NCBI RefSeq assembly: GCF_002019595.1 | Contig: NZ_KV917369.1 | Location: 2,132,417-2,196,416 of the forward strand | DNA from: Priestia abyssalis | GTDB taxonomy: Bacteria; Bacillota; Bacilli; Bacillales; Bacillaceae_H | Direction: 5' to 3' | Length of the DNA stretch: 64,000 bases | Part shown: positions 28,100 through 37,859 of the stretch, piece by piece | Layout: every line of letters begins with the position of its first letter | How positions within the stretch are numbered: position 1 is the stretch's first letter | Position numbers and translations under genes: made by a program | Notes under the pieces: generated by a model | Databases searched by the model: none | Seen by the model: only the letters and a program-made list of their open reading frames with translations | What the model was told of the DNA's origin: nothing

Positions 28100-28774
28100 A
28101 TGTTAAAAGTTGCTATTGCAGAAGATGATTTTAGGGTGGCACAAGTGCAGGAACAATTTTTGATGAAAATAAAAGAAATACAAGTTGTAGGAAAAGCTCT
28201 AAATGCGAAAGAAACAATGGAGATGCTGGAAGAAAAGGAAGTAGACTTGCTTTTATTGGATGTTTATATGCCCGATGAACTTGGTACAGATTTACTTCCA
28301 AAGATTCGAGATCGTTTTCCCCATGTCGACATTATCATGATTACAGCAGCCACTGAAAAAAGCATGCTGGAGAAATCAATTCGCAACGGTGTATGCCACT
28401 ATTTGATTAAGCCGGTAACATTGGAAAAGTTTATTCAGACCATTGAAGATTACAAGAAAAAGAAACAGCTGTTAGAGAGTCATGCGGAAGTCAATCAATC
28501 GTTAGTTGACACATATTTCGGAAAAATAAAAGAAAAAGAGCTTGACCAAAAGCAGTTACCTTCCGGGGTTGATGCCTTTACGCTGCAAAAGGTAAAAGAG
28601 ATTATGCAAAGTTTGGATGAAGGTATCACCATAGAGGGGATGGGAGAAAAAATGGGTGCTTCAAGAACGACAGCAAGAAGATATTTGGAATATTTAGTAT
28701 CGACTAATGAATGTACGGCAGAGCTTGAATACGGAATTGTCGGACGACCGGAACGCAAATATTATTTAGCTTGA
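28100..28774 (+). CDS. citT: Response regulator of the CitS kinase (CitT/DcuR family)
   Basis: 224 residues. The receiver domain begins KVAIAEDDFRVAQ with acidic pocket Asp9-Asp10, phosphoacceptor Asp54 in LLLLDVYMPDELG and conserved Lys in YLIKPVT. The output domain is the CitT/DcuR winged helix, with MGEKMGASRTTARRYLEYL as recognition region. ATG 28100 follows GGGAGAGGA; a longer frame from 28007 overlaps the kinase gene and is rejected. In B. subtilis CitT activates citM. The GAACAAAAT boxes upstream of citM and other TCA genes are candidate targets, but direct evidence is lacking. Confidence 0.93.
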   Translation: MLKVAIAEDDFRVAQVQEQFLMKIKEIQVVGKALNAKETMEMLEEKEVDLLLLDVYMPDELGTDLLPKIRDRFPHVDIIMITAATEKSMLEKSIRNGVCHYLIKPVTLEKFIQTIEDYKKKKQLLESHAEVNQSLVDTYFGKIKEKELDQKQLPSGVDAFTLQKVKEIMQSLDEGITIEGMGEKMGASRTTARRYLEYLVSTNECTAELEYGIVGRPERKYYLA

Positions 28775-28849
28775 GTAATCGATTTTACATGCCGCTGAAG
28801 CGTAGTCAAATGAAGTTGTAATACACAAAAAACGGGGGATATAACAACC

Positions 28850-29842
28850 ATGAAGAAGCGGACTAGATGGCTGTGGGGCTTGATATGCGTTTTAACAGGA
28901 ATGACAGCGGGCTGCTCATATGACGAGCCGCAAGAAAATCAGCTAAAATCAGATAGTAAACAAATAGAATTCGTCGCCCCTAATTTTGTCGGCGGAGGCT
29001 GGGATTTGACTGCTCGGTCTATGCAATCCATTTTGAATGAGGAAAATATTGTGGAAAATCCTATCGTGGTATCCAATAAAATAGGAGGCGGCGGTGAAGT
29101 GGGATGGAAGTATGTTAAACAGCAGCAAGGAAATGTACTGGCTGTGAATTCAAGCTTACTGATCACGAATCATTTATTGGGACGAAGTCAGTTAACATAT
29201 GAGGAATTTACCCCCATTGCTATATTAGCTACTGAGTGGGAGGTAGTAGTCGTTTCTAAAAACTCTTCTATACGGAGTGCTGAAGAATTGATGAACAGAT
29301 TAAAGAAAGATGCGAAAATGGTTAAAATGGGCGTTTCTGTAAAGCTGGGAAATGATGACCATTTATCCTTCGTGCAAGCAAGTAAAGCATTTGGAATTAA
29401 TCCTGCAGAACTTGAATTTTTTGTATATAGAAATAGTGAAGACCTGGTGAATGCCTTGGTTAATGAACAAATCGGTGCAGCTCCGATGTCCTTTTCAGAG
29501 GCGGAAAAGTATTATCAAGAGGGAAAAGTGAATATATTAGTGGTTTCTTCTGAAAAACGATTAGAAGGGCTGAAAGAAGTGCCCACCTGGAAGGAGCAAG
29601 GAATTGATTTAGTGTTTCAGCACTGGAGGGGTGTCATGGGGCCTGCTGATATGACAAAAGAAGAAGTGGCGTATTGGGATGAGGTTATCTATAAGATGGT
29701 CGTAACCGATGAATGGAAAGAGGTACTTAATACATATAGTTGGAGCCCTTTTTATAAAAATAGCCGGCAAACGGAGCTCTTCCTCAAACAGCAGAGTAAG
29801 ATGTATGAAGAACTGATGAATGATTCAGGTTTGAAGCAATGA
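28850..29842 (+). CDS. yflP: TctC/Bug-type tricarboxylate-binding lipoprotein
   Basis: 330 residues, extracytoplasmic solute receptor of the tripartite tricarboxylate (TTT) family. Lipoprotein signal with lipobox TAGC, Cys22. The mature domain shows FVAPNFVGGGWDLTARSMQ and VVSNKIGGGGEVGWKYV, the Bug-fold ligand loops. No TctA or TctB membrane subunits are present, so it is not part of a TTT importer; as with YflP in the B. subtilis cit locus it probably acts as a co-receptor for the CitS sensor. It follows citT by 75 bases and likely shares its transcript. Confidence 0.88.
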   Translation: MKKRTRWLWGLICVLTGMTAGCSYDEPQENQLKSDSKQIEFVAPNFVGGGWDLTARSMQSILNEENIVENPIVVSNKIGGGGEVGWKYVKQQQGNVLAVNSSLLITNHLLGRSQLTYEEFTPIAILATEWEVVVVSKNSSIRSAEELMNRLKKDAKMVKMGVSVKLGNDDHLSFVQASKAFGINPAELEFFVYRNSEDLVNALVNEQIGAAPMSFSEAEKYYQEGKVNILVVSSEKRLEGLKEVPTWKEQGIDLVFQHWRGVMGPADMTKEEVAYWDEVIYKMVVTDEWKEVLNTYSWSPFYKNSRQTELFLKQQSKMYEELMNDSGLKQ

Positions 29843-29925
29843 ACGAAATGAACAAAATGAATTATTAAGATTTTATAAATTTACTATTCTAATTATTTAC
29901 AGAGGTAGATGTGGTGTATTAGAAT
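29841..29925 (+). promoter_or_regulatory. GAACAAAAT-box promoter S3 (52-aa protein)
   Basis: GAACGAAAT-GAACAAAAT-GAA (29841-29861), overlapping the yflP stop. Then -35 TTTACA (29896-29901), 18-base spacer, -10 TAGAAT (29920-29925). Boxes start 55 and 46 bp upstream of the -35. Confidence 0.7.
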
Positions 29926-30028
29926 GACTGCATCAGCAAAAGAGATGAAACAAACCTTCATCATTAATGAACAACTTGGACCGTGCCGGCTCGATTGCTG
30001 TATTGGATAGAAAGAGGGTACATAAAAG

Positions 30029-30042
30029 TGACATCGCTTTCA
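30029..30042 (+). promoter_or_regulatory. cre box in the leader of the 52-aa gene
   Basis: TGACATCGCTTTCA fits the relaxed cre consensus TGNNANCGNTNNCA. It lies about 60 bases before the start codon. Confidence 0.55.
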
Positions 30043-30102
30043 AATATTCGCTTGTCTGTCCAGGGAGAAAAGGAAAATATATTTAAATGGAGGAAAAGGT
30101 GC

Positions 30103-30261
30103 ATGTGGGTAATCACTGTTTATTCAAAGGGTAACACGAAAATGTTTGAGTATGACAACGAAAAAGAAGCAAGAGAGGCACTCAAAGGAATTTCAGGATG
30201 CAAAATCCTTTCACAAGTTGTTTATTTTAATGATCCAGGGTTAGTACTTACAGCTATATAA
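30103..30261 (+). CDS. Conserved 52-residue protein, unknown function (copy 1)
   Basis: Starts MWVITVYSKGNTKMFEYD at an ATG preceded by AAATGGAGG; a longer frame from 29983 is rejected because conservation with the second copy begins exactly at this Met. Copy 2 at 50585-50743 has the same length and matches through GCKILSQVVYFND. Predicted as one beta-alpha-beta unit without membrane or metal sites. Tandem GAACAAAAT boxes and a cre box upstream tie it to citrate/TCA control. I have seen such short MWVIT proteins in Bacillaceae but know no function. A good terminator follows. Confidence 0.8.
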   Translation: MWVITVYSKGNTKMFEYDNEKEAREALKGISGCKILSQVVYFNDPGLVLTAI

Positions 30262-30280
30262 GCCTTAAACATGGGATGAA

Positions 30281-30328
30281 AAAGGCTGGGAAGCAAACGT
30301 ATACATTATGTTTGTTTCTCAGCCTTTC
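30281..30328 (+). terminator. Terminator after the 52-aa gene
   Basis: AAAGGCTGGGAAGCAAAC / GTTTGTTTCTCAGCCTTT stem with two mismatches. Confidence 0.85.
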
Positions 30329-30354
30329 GTTTGAAGAAAAGTATAATTTTTTTT

Positions 30355-30430
30355 GAACAAAATAAACAAATTGATTTTAATAAAATAAAATTCCTGATTA
30401 TTTACAAAAAGGGCAATAATAGAGTATGAT
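30355..30430 (+). promoter_or_regulatory. GAACAAAAT-box promoter S4 (sucCD)
   Basis: GAACAAAAT-AAACAAATT (30355-30372), -35 TTTACA (30401-30406), 18-base spacer, -10 TATGAT (30425-30430). Boxes start 46 and 37 bp upstream of the -35. Confidence 0.7.
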
Positions 30431-30496
30431 TGCCGCATCGATATCATGTATCCTGCTTTAATGAACAGCCAAAACTAAAAATAGGATATATGGTTT

Positions 30497-30510
30497 TGAG
30501 AGCGATTACA
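30497..30510 (+). promoter_or_regulatory. cre box in the sucC leader
   Basis: TGAGAGCGATTACA matches the relaxed cre consensus; it lies about 70 bases after the S4 -10 and 120 bases before sucC. The rest of 30511-30629 shows no gene. Confidence 0.65.
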
Positions 30511-30629
30511 GTCGCTGCGAATTTTTCGAGTATCTATCAACAAATAGATTTTATTCGCAAAAAATCAATGCAAGTTTCATTTTAGGGTTAGCAGTATGCA
30601 AATTTTCACGAAAAATAGGGGGATGGTTC

Positions 30630-31790
30630 ATGAATATCCATGAGTATCAAGGGAAAGAACTCCTTAGAAAATATGGGGTAGCAGTTCCAAACGGTCGAGT
30701 GGCTTTTACAGTAGAAGAAGCAGTAGAAGCGGCAAAGGAACTAGGTTCTGAGGTATGCGTTGTCAAAGCGCAAATTCATGCAGGGGGCCGCGGTAAAGCC
30801 GGCGGTGTAAAAGTCGCAAAGAACTTAGAAGAAGTTCAGACATATGCTAAGGAAATCTTAGGGAAGACGCTTGTGACTCACCAAACGGGTCCAGAAGGAA
30901 AAGAAGTTAAGCGTTTACTTATTGAAGAAGGCTGCGATATTCAAAAAGAATATTACATTGGTTTAGTATTGGATCGTGCTACGTCACGTGTTGTTATGAT
31001 GGGATCAGAAGAAGGCGGTACAGAGATTGAAGAGGTAGCAGAAAAAACGCCTGAAAAAATCTTCAAAGAAGTCATCGATCCAGTTATCGGATTACAAGGC
31101 TTCCAAGCTCGCAGATTAGCTTTTAATATTAACATCCCAAAAGAATTAGTGGGACAAGCCGTTAAATTCATGATGGGTTTATACCAAGTATTTGTAGAAA
31201 AGGATTGCTCCATTGCAGAAATTAATCCGCTCGTGACAACGGGAAACGGGAAAGTCATGGCGCTTGATGCAAAATTGAACTTTGATTCCAATGCACTCTA
31301 TCGTCAAAAAGATGTATTAGAATATCGTGATTTAGAAGAAGAAGATCCAAAAGAAATCGAAGCTTCTAAATATGATTTAAGCTATATTTCATTAGACGGA
31401 AACATCGGTTGTATGGTCAATGGTGCCGGTCTGGCAATGGCGACCATGGATATCATTAAACATTACGGCGGAGAACCTGCTAACTTCCTTGATGTGGGCG
31501 GCGGTGCGACAGCTGAAAAAGTAACGGAAGCATTCAAAATTATTCTTTCAGATCAACATGTAAAAGGAATTTTCGTTAACATCTTCGGCGGCATTATGAA
31601 GTGTGATGTCATTGCTCAAGGTGTGGTAGAAGCCACAAAACAAGTGGGCTTAGAGATTCCATTAGTGGTTCGCTTAGAGGGAACGAACGTGGAGTTAGGA
31701 AAGAAAATTTTACAAGAATCCGGCTTAAATATCACAGCTGCTGAATCTATGGCAGACGGCGCACAAAAAATTGTTTCACTCGTAGGATAA
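30630..31790 (+). CDS. sucC: Succinyl-CoA synthetase beta subunit
   Basis: 386 residues; with SucD makes succinate and ATP/GTP from succinyl-CoA in the TCA cycle. The ATP-grasp fold opens [16 protein letters not shown], with glycine loop GGRGKAGGV near residues 52-60. The C-terminal subunit-contact domain contains [18 protein letters not shown] and [17 protein letters not shown]. Start follows GGGGGATGG. 18 bases separate it from sucD, forming one operon behind promoter S4. Confidence 0.97.
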   Translation: MNIHEYQGKELLRKYGVAVPNGRVAFTVEEAVEAAKELGSEVCVVKAQIHAGGRGKAGGVKVAKNLEEVQTYAKEILGKTLVTHQTGPEGKEVKRLLIEEGCDIQKEYYIGLVLDRATSRVVMMGSEEGGTEIEEVAEKTPEKIFKEVIDPVIGLQGFQARRLAFNINIPKELVGQAVKFMMGLYQVFVEKDCSIAEINPLVTTGNGKVMALDAKLNFDSNALYRQKDVLEYRDLEEEDPKEIEASKYDLSYISLDGNIGCMVNGAGLAMATMDIIKHYGGEPANFLDVGGGATAEKVTEAFKIILSDQHVKGIFVNIFGGIMKCDVIAQGVVEATKQVGLEIPLVVRLEGTNVELGKKILQESGLNITAAESMADGAQKIVSLVG

Positions 31791-31808
31791 GAAAGGCAGG
31801 GACTATCG

Positions 31809-32711
31809 ATGAGCGTATTTATTAATCAAGATACAAAAGTTATTGTCCAAGGGATCACGGGTTCAACCGCTTTATTCCATACAAAACAAATGTTGGAGTA
31901 CGGCACCAAAATCGTAGGGGGTACTTCGCCAGGAAAAGGCGGTACGGAAGTGGAAGGTGTACCGGTTTTTAATACGGTGGCCGAAGCCGTCGAAAAAACA
32001 GGTGCGAGTGCTTCTGTCATTTATGTTCCGGCTCCATTTGCCGCAGATGCGATTTTAGAAGCGGTAGACGCTGAACTAGATTTAGTGATTTGTATCACCG
32101 AACACATTCCAGTGTTGGATATGGTGAAAGTGAAGCGTTATATGGAAGGGAAAAAGACTCGCCTTGTAGGGCCAAACTGCCCGGGTGTCATTACACCAAA
32201 AGAATGTAAAATTGGCATCATGCCCGGCTATATTCATACAAAAGGCCATGTAGGGGTTGTCTCACGCTCTGGTACGTTAACATATGAAGCCGTTCATCAG
32301 TTAACAGAAGCGGGCATCGGCCAATCGACAGCTGTTGGTATCGGTGGAGATCCTGTGAATGGTACCAACTTCATCGATGTATTAAAAGCGTTTAACGAAG
32401 ATGAAGACACGTATGCGGTCATCATGATCGGTGAAATCGGCGGAACAGCGGAAGAAGAAGCGGCTGAATGGATAAAAGCCAACATGACGAAGCCGGTTGT
32501 CGGCTTTATCGGCGGTCAAACAGCCCCTCCAGGCAAACGTATGGGCCATGCAGGTGCTATTATCTCTGGCGGTAAAGGTACAGCTGCTGAAAAGATCAAA
32601 ACGATGAACGAGTGCGGCATTAAAGTGGCGGAAACACCTTCTGTCATGGGTGAAACGTTAATCTCTGTTTTAAAAGAACAAGGTCTTTACGAGTCTTGTA
32701 AAACACATTAA
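31809..32711 (+). CDS. sucD: Succinyl-CoA synthetase alpha subunit
   Basis: 300 residues. The N-terminal CoA-binding Rossmann domain shows [15 protein letters not shown] and GGTSPGKGG; the phosphorylated active-site histidine is His247 in [26 protein letters not shown] is the CoA/nucleotide loop. Normal length. Start ATG 31809 follows GGCAGGGAC, a weak ribosome site compatible with coupling to sucC. Confidence 0.97.
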   Translation: MSVFINQDTKVIVQGITGSTALFHTKQMLEYGTKIVGGTSPGKGGTEVEGVPVFNTVAEAVEKTGASASVIYVPAPFAADAILEAVDAELDLVICITEHIPVLDMVKVKRYMEGKKTRLVGPNCPGVITPKECKIGIMPGYIHTKGHVGVVSRSGTLTYEAVHQLTEAGIGQSTAVGIGGDPVNGTNFIDVLKAFNEDEDTYAVIMIGEIGGTAEEEAAEWIKANMTKPVVGFIGGQTAPPGKRMGHAGAIISGGKGTAAEKIKTMNECGIKVAETPSVMGETLISVLKEQGLYESCKTH

Positions 32712-33103
32712 AATGCAGGATTTTCTCCATTAATGTGCGTTTACTAGCTAAGAAAAGAATTGTTTAAAAGCAAATTGGAGCTATTAAAGATGCTTTATAA
32801 AGAAAGATTTTAAATCAAGATTTTCTTTTCTTAGTTGTTCTCCCTCAAAATGAACGTACTGCTAATTATGTAGTAGTTAAATAAGGATCACTTCATTTAA
32901 TAACTTTTTCTTATGATAAAGACAATGAATTACTTTATTTACTTATTATGAATAAGGTATTAAGATGGAACTTGGTTATGAAATTGTCGAAAAATCTATA
33001 CAATAACCGTAAATGTCGAAGTTTGTTGTGCATAATAAAACCATTTTTTATTATGGCTGGCTCATGCAATAAGTTTGGACAAGCAATCGAGGAGGTAATC
33101 ATT
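32712..33103. other. sucD-icd intergenic region with inverted repeats
   Basis: No gene. CTAAGAAAAGAA (about 32748) and TTTTCTTTTCTTAG (about 32824-32837) form long-range complementary arms. CTTATTATGAATAAG (32942-32956) is a perfect odd dyad that could be an operator; its TTAT/ATAA halves recall CcpC-type sites but the spacing is not the B. subtilis one. No clear terminator for sucCD is seen, and I find only a degenerate trace (AAAATGAACG near 32847) of the GAACAAAAT boxes. Confidence 0.45.
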
Positions 33104-34375
33104 GTGACACAAGGAGAAAAAATTACAGTAGCAAACGGTACATTAAATGTACCAAATAACCCTATCATTCCATTTATTGAAGGTGACGGCACAGGTCCAG
33201 ATATTTGGGCATCAGCTTCACGTGTATTGGAAGCGGCTGTTGAAAAAGCATATAATGGCGAGAAGAAAATTGTTTGGAAAGAAGTGTTAGCCGGAGAAAA
33301 GGCATTCAACCAAACGGGCGAATGGCTGCCTTCAGAGACATTAGATGTCATTCGTGAATACATAATCGGGATTAAAGGCCCGCTTACAACTCCTGTTGGC
33401 GGCGGTATTCGTTCATTGAACGTTGCATTGCGCCAAGAGTTAGATTTATTCGTATGTCTTCGTCCTGTTCGCTACTTTGAAGGTGTACCTTCACCTGTTA
33501 AGCGACCTGAGGATACAGATATGGTCATCTTCCGTGAAAATACGGAAGATATTTATGCGGGTATCGAGTATGCAAAAGGAACAGAAGCGGTAGAAAAGGT
33601 CATCAACTTCTTGCAGCAGGAAATGGGTGTTAATAAAATCCGTTTCCCTGAAACATCTGGTATCGGAATCAAGCCTATTTCAGAAGAAGGAACGAAACGC
33701 CTCGTTCGCGCGACGATTAATTATGCCATTAGCGAAGGCAGAAAATCCGTAACACTTGTGCACAAAGGAAACATCATGAAGTTTACAGAAGGTGCCTTCA
33801 AAAACTGGGGCTATGAAGTAGCGGAACAAGAGTTTGGAGATAAAGTATTTACATGGGCTGAATACGATCGTATCGTAGAAGCTGAAGGGAAAGAAGCGGC
33901 TAACAAAGCGCAGGAGGAAGCGGAAGCAGCAGGCAAAATTATCGTAAAAGATTCGATTGCAGACATCTTCTTACAACAAATTTTGACTCGTCCGCGCGAG
34001 TTTGACGTAGTGGCTACCATGAACTTAAACGGTGACTACATCTCTGATGCATTGGCTGCACAAGTGGGCGGTATCGGTATCGCTCCAGGAGCCAACATCA
34101 ACTATGAAACGGGACATGCGATTTTTGAAGCAACTCATGGAACTGCACCAAAATATGCAGGTCTTGATAAGGTAAACCCATCTTCGGTTATCCTTTCTGG
34201 TGTATTAATGCTTGAACACCTTGGCTGGCACGAAGCGGCTAAATTAGTCATCTCTTCAATGGAGAAAACCATTGCTTCTAAAGTTGTCACTTATGACTTT
34301 GCCCGTCTAATGGATGGAGCGACAGAAGTAAAATGCTCTGAATTTGGCGATGCGTTAATTCAAAATATGGGCTAA
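33104..34375 (+). CDS. icd: Isocitrate dehydrogenase (NADP)
   Basis: 423 residues, exactly the B. subtilis length. Oxidatively decarboxylates isocitrate to 2-oxoglutarate in the TCA cycle. Substrate loop [13 protein letters not shown] carries Ser104, equivalent to the serine phosphorylated in E. coli Icd; [40 protein letters not shown] and [17 protein letters not shown] follow in family order. Start is GTG 33104 behind a perfect GAGGAGG at 33089-33095; the frame is open for another 52 codons upstream but without homology. Monocistronic, ended by the terminator at 34428-34479. In B. subtilis icd follows citZ; here citZ and mdh are not neighbours. Confidence 0.96.
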   Translation: MTQGEKITVANGTLNVPNNPIIPFIEGDGTGPDIWASASRVLEAAVEKAYNGEKKIVWKEVLAGEKAFNQTGEWLPSETLDVIREYIIGIKGPLTTPVGGGIRSLNVALRQELDLFVCLRPVRYFEGVPSPVKRPEDTDMVIFRENTEDIYAGIEYAKGTEAVEKVINFLQQEMGVNKIRFPETSGIGIKPISEEGTKRLVRATINYAISEGRKSVTLVHKGNIMKFTEGAFKNWGYEVAEQEFGDKVFTWAEYDRIVEAEGKEAANKAQEEAEAAGKIIVKDSIADIFLQQILTRPREFDVVATMNLNGDYISDALAAQVGGIGIAPGANINYETGHAIFEATHGTAPKYAGLDKVNPSSVILSGVLMLEHLGWHEAAKLVISSMEKTIASKVVTYDFARLMDGATEVKCSEFGDALIQNMG

Positions 34376-34427
34376 TCTTCCGTTTAGCCTAAAGTGATTG
34401 TAACGGTTATAAAGTATACTAGGTTTC

Positions 34428-34479
34428 GCACAAAAAACTGCCAAGTGCTTCTGATCAGAAGCCTTGCAGTTTTTTGTGC
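34428..34479 (+). terminator. Terminator after icd
   Basis: Long stem GCACAAAAAACTGC / GCAGTTTTTTGTGC enclosing the palindrome GCTTCTGATCAGAAGC. Confidence 0.9.
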
Positions 34480-34583
34480 TTCTTACGAGTTTTCCTTGGG
34501 ATAAAGATAGTAAGAAAAGGTACATCCTTATCCTATTATGTTAATCATCGACTTTACGTATATGACGAAAGAAGGTTTGTATC

Positions 34584-35726
34584 ATGCTCCATTCGTCCAG
34601 CAGGAGCTTTTGGATAAGTAAGAGCGATTTGTTCAAGCTAATTGAAACGATTCTTATCGCTTTTGCCGGAGGAGAAATATTTACAGTGATGCATTTTCCA
34701 CTCGCGTGGATGCTGGGGCCATTGACTGCTGTTCTCTTCTGGCAGGTAATGACAAAACGTAAGTTGTATTGGCCGATTCGCTGCCGAAATGGTGGTCAAT
34801 TATTGCTGGGCTACAGTATGGGCCTGTCTTTTACGGCCCAAAGTGCCCGTCAAATCGCCGCTCAGCTGCCCTTCATGTTTTTCTCGACCGTTTTAATGAT
34901 TGGTTTCGGTTTAGCCGTTGCTTATTTTATATCCCGCTATACCAACATCAACCTGCCTAGCAGCGTGATGGGAACGACCCCTGGCGGCTTATCGCAAATG
35001 GTCTTGTTGAGTGAAGAAATAAAAGGGGCTGAACCGACCATCGTTACATTCATGCAAACCATCCGCATGCTGACAGTTGTTTTCATAGTTCCGTCTCTCG
35101 CTATACACGGCTTGGCCGGATCTGTCAGTGGAAACTCAATGGCAATGGAGGTTTCTGCCGAAGGCCCATCTGCCGTTTTTTCCATACCGAGTGTTCTGAT
35201 TGTTGCTGCAACTGTGTTAATTGTTGCTGTCCTTGCAGCAAAATATAGGTTTCCAACACCGTGGATTCTTGGTCCGCTTATAACTTCTGCTGTTTTCACT
35301 GTAACGGGCTGGGCGCCGCCGCATCTGCCGCAGGAACTAATTATTGCAGCCCAGTGCAGTCTTGGTATTTATTTGGGACTTGGCATTAAATTTAACACGC
35401 TTGGCAACTGGCGGCGTCTGCTGCCATTTTCGCTGGCGGCAGGTTTTTTGATTGTTGCTTTCGCGCTTGTCATTGCGTATGTACTAAGCCTCATTTATCC
35501 TATGAATCTTGTTACGGCTTTTTTAAGCATAGCCCCGGGCGGCCTTCCTGAAATGGGGGTAACTGCCCATATGGTCAATGCTGATGTTTCTATGGTCGCT
35601 GCCTATCAGCTTTTTCGGGTCTTTTTCATCCTCTTTATCATTCCATTAATATTAAGATGGATTTTTGGCAAAAACGATCAATCACTTCAGCAGACGGGAA
35701 AAAAGGTAACAAGCAGTTTTCGGTAA
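34584..35726 (+). CDS. AbrB-family (PF05145-type) integral membrane protein
   Basis: 380 residues, about ten transmembrane helices in two tandem repeats. Each repeat holds a glycine-proline signature: MGTTPGGLSQMVLLSEEI in the first and LSIAPGGLPEMGVTAHMV in the second, the hallmark of the duplicated AbrB membrane family once labelled ammonia monooxygenase. Despite that name it is neither the transition-state regulator AbrB nor an oxygenase; a transport role is assumed but unproven. ATG 34584 follows AAGAAGG. Alone between two terminators. Confidence 0.8.
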   Translation: MLHSSSRSFWISKSDLFKLIETILIAFAGGEIFTVMHFPLAWMLGPLTAVLFWQVMTKRKLYWPIRCRNGGQLLLGYSMGLSFTAQSARQIAAQLPFMFFSTVLMIGFGLAVAYFISRYTNINLPSSVMGTTPGGLSQMVLLSEEIKGAEPTIVTFMQTIRMLTVVFIVPSLAIHGLAGSVSGNSMAMEVSAEGPSAVFSIPSVLIVAATVLIVAVLAAKYRFPTPWILGPLITSAVFTVTGWAPPHLPQELIIAAQCSLGIYLGLGIKFNTLGNWRRLLPFSLAAGFLIVAFALVIAYVLSLIYPMNLVTAFLSIAPGGLPEMGVTAHMVNADVSMVAAYQLFRVFFILFIIPLILRWIFGKNDQSLQQTGKKVTSSFR

Positions 35727-35745
35727 TGTAATATTTTCATTTTAT

Positions 35746-35795
35746 GCAAAAAGAATGCGACATGAGTGCTTTTACTCATGTCGCATTCTTTTTGT
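35746..35795 (+). terminator. Terminator after the AbrB-family gene
   Basis: GCAAAAAGAATGCGACATGA paired with its complement across a short loop, ending TTTTTGTG. Symmetric, so bidirectional. Confidence 0.9.
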
Positions 35796-35817
35796 GGATT
35801 TTATACACACAATGGAG

Positions 35818-36023
35818 CATATTATTTTTAATTTGATTAAATTTCATAATCTATCAATGTGCATATTTTGTTGTTACAATGAGGCGGCAAACATGTTTTT
35901 TCATCTTAGGGAGATGCGAAAAACATGAAAAAATGGGATGGGGAAATGAAAGAAGAAATAAAAATTTCAACACCGGCAGGCATGCCCGGTTACGGCTTTC
36001 CTATTGATTTGTTTCAAAAATGA
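35818..36023 (+). pseudogene. Duplicated promoter and first 25 codons of an AtuA-family gene
   Basis: About 200 bases nearly identical to 47290-47493, which is the upstream region and start of the intact AtuA-family gene. The copied coding part (ATG 35946) begins MKEEIKISTPAGMPGYGFP, continues IDLFQK and then meets TGA at 36021-36023, where homology to the parent stops. So a segment was duplicated and then truncated. The copied upstream part includes TTGTTACAATGAGGCGG, possibly a working promoter facing the carbonic-anhydrase fragment. Confidence 0.9.
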
Positions 36024-36088
36024 ATATCATGATTCCTTAGGAAAGTTAAAAAAGAGAAAAAATTATTGAATACCGATGATAAAAGGGG

Positions 36089-36523
36089 ATGGTAGAAGTG
36101 AATGAAAATCACATTAAAGAAAAAGCGTTACATCAGTTTAATGGTGAACAGTATGATATGGAACTGCATCTTGTGCATCAAGATGCGAACGGTAAGCTTG
36201 CCGTCCTCGGCGTGATGATTCAAGAAGGAAAAGAAAACGAAAAACTGGCATCTGTTTGGGATCTATTACCGAAGGAAGAAACAGAAAAAGATATTTCCGT
36301 AAAAGAGCCGGTTGATTTACAAGCTTTACTCCCTGAAGATCAAACATCTTTCCATTACAACGGTTCGTTAACGACGCCTCCTTGTACGGAAGAGGTAAAA
36401 TGGATTGTTTTTGAACAGCCGATTGAAATGTCAAAAGAACAAATTCAAGCATTCCAGCGAATCTTTCCAGATAACCATCGCCCTGTTCAGCCTTTAAACG
36501 AACGAGAAATTATCAAGAACTAG
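36089..36523 (+). pseudogene. Alpha-carbonic anhydrase, 5'-truncated
   Basis: 144 residues that align only with the C-terminal half of alpha-class carbonic anhydrase: MELHLVHQDANGKLAVLGV (with the third zinc His), then FHYNGSLTTPPCTEEVKWIV, the family signature, and a typical NHRPVQPLNERE end. The signal peptide and the FHxH segment with the first two zinc histidines are missing; the frame begins in the middle of the fold directly after the truncated AtuA copy. It cannot bind catalytic zinc, so it is a remnant even though the frame is open. Confidence 0.85.
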
Positions 36524-36573
36524 ATTAAGAAAGATTCTGTTTACAATGAGGTATATACATTCCACTTAATAGT

Positions 36574-36706
36574 TCGACACATCTTCATTCAATCGAGAGC
36601 CATCACAATCGGCGGCCCAAACAACTTGAATTTGCTCTCAAAGGTTCAGAAAATTTGGCATGGCCGTTCTTTGGCCATGTCGAATTTTCTAAATCGATCT
36701 ATATAG
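36574..36706. repeat. Dispersed hairpin repeat, copy C
   Basis: GACACATCTTCATTCAATC, AACAACTTGAATTTGCTCTC, AAAGGTTC, then an 18-bp stem with two mismatches (36648-36665 against 36673-36690), then AAATCGATCTATATAG. Same segment order as copy B (26335-26462). Confidence 0.75.
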
Positions 36707-37202
36707 ATGCTCCAAAAGCCTATATCAGTATTTTTTCTATTACATTTTAAGCTTATGAGACAGTCTCTTACTTATCCTTTAAGAATAAGAGTTTAGCGAT
36801 AAAGTGAACATTCCAATAGTGTAAACTTTATTGAAACTTGTATCATTCGTAAAAGTCCATTTTGTGAACAAATAGAAAGCCTGAATCCCATTAGGATTAG
36901 GCTTTTTTGCTTTCTATAATATTGTTAACCTAGTATTTTAGGCTAAGAGGGACGCTATTTTATAATCTCTATAAAAGTATGCGTAAAATTAGGATTTAAG
37001 GGTGGCTTTATTCTTTTAATCCCTGTTAAATCCCAATGATAGATAGTTATTATGTTATACAGAAAATCCCTCGAATTTTCTATGAATTCAAGGGATTTTT
37101 GATTGCCCGAAATTCATCGTTACGTAAACCATCGACGGACTAGAGTAGCAACCCTGTTTACTGTTCCGATTAGTAGTTTTACCTTTTTCATGGTAGCCTA
37201 AT
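36707..37202. other. Long gene-free stretch
   Basis: About 500 A/T-rich bases. Two terminator-like hairpins are seen: AGCCTGAATCC / GGATTAGGCTTTTTT (about 36880-36910) and AAATCCCTCGAATTT / AATTCAAGGGATTTTT (about 37066-37098). A 23-codon minus-strand frame at 37120-37191 has no support. Probably debris left by gene loss. Confidence 0.5.
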
Positions 37203-37591
37203 TTAAAACAATTTCATTTGTTCTGCTTTTGAAGAAGCTTGTTCATCAATGATGTATCCCATAGTCCTATAACCTCTTAAACGTTTTTCATACATCTTTT
37301 TTAACACAGGAACATTATGATCGACATAGTCGTACACTCTAACTTCTTGTTTATTGGAATGAATCTGATGTAAGCGACCCACATATTGTTGTAATGTTCC
37401 TTTCCATGAAACAGGAGTATTTTTTCCTCAGGAGAAGATCGATTTGTAATGACCTTATTTGAATCTATTTGATTTTCAGTTATCTGTTGTTGGGTTGTCA
37501 TCTTTTGGATGAATTGTTTTAGATAATTATTTTCTTTCTTTAATCGTTCGCATTCTTGAAGGGCTTGTTGTAGTTGAAGATGTAAATTCAT
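37203..37591 (-). pseudogene. TOTE-type primase-helicase, internally deleted
   Basis: The N-terminal end (ATG 37591) reads as a coiled coil, QQALQECERLKKENNYLK, then ITNRSSPEEKI, the short motif that precedes the primase domain in TOTE conflict-system proteins. About 45 codons later, in another frame, comes WKGTLQQYVGRLHQIHSNKQ and VRVYDYVDHNVPVLKKMY, helicase motif VI and C-terminal tail, ending at TAA 37205-37203. Everything between, several hundred residues of primase and helicase, is missing, and the join is out of frame. Family call rests on these two ends. Confidence 0.75.
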
Positions 37592-37859
37592 ACCATGCCT
37601 CTGTTTGATTTTTTTGTTTTTAATATAATGAATTAAAAGACTACTAATGATCCTGGAGTATGATCAGGAGTATTTATTATACTGGATAGGCCGTATAGTT
37701 ATTTATTTCATTTCTAAATAATATCCTTACTTAACTCCTTTTTTATTAATGCTGGGAAAATTTACTTTGATTTTTTTTTGTATTAATAACTTTATTATTT
37801 TTTATTTTACTGGCATAATACAAATAACATTCAGAAAATTTCGAAAAGAGGGTAGAAAT

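Noticed and set aside
32840..32900. GAACAAAAT-box promoter upstream of icd
   Set aside because: Only one degenerate box (AAAATGAACG) and TAATTATGTAG in place of TAATTATTTACA; no register with a -10.
37120..37191. Minus-strand 23-codon frame beginning MKKVKLLIG
   Set aside because: Too short, no clear ribosome site, lies in debris after the primase-helicase remnant.
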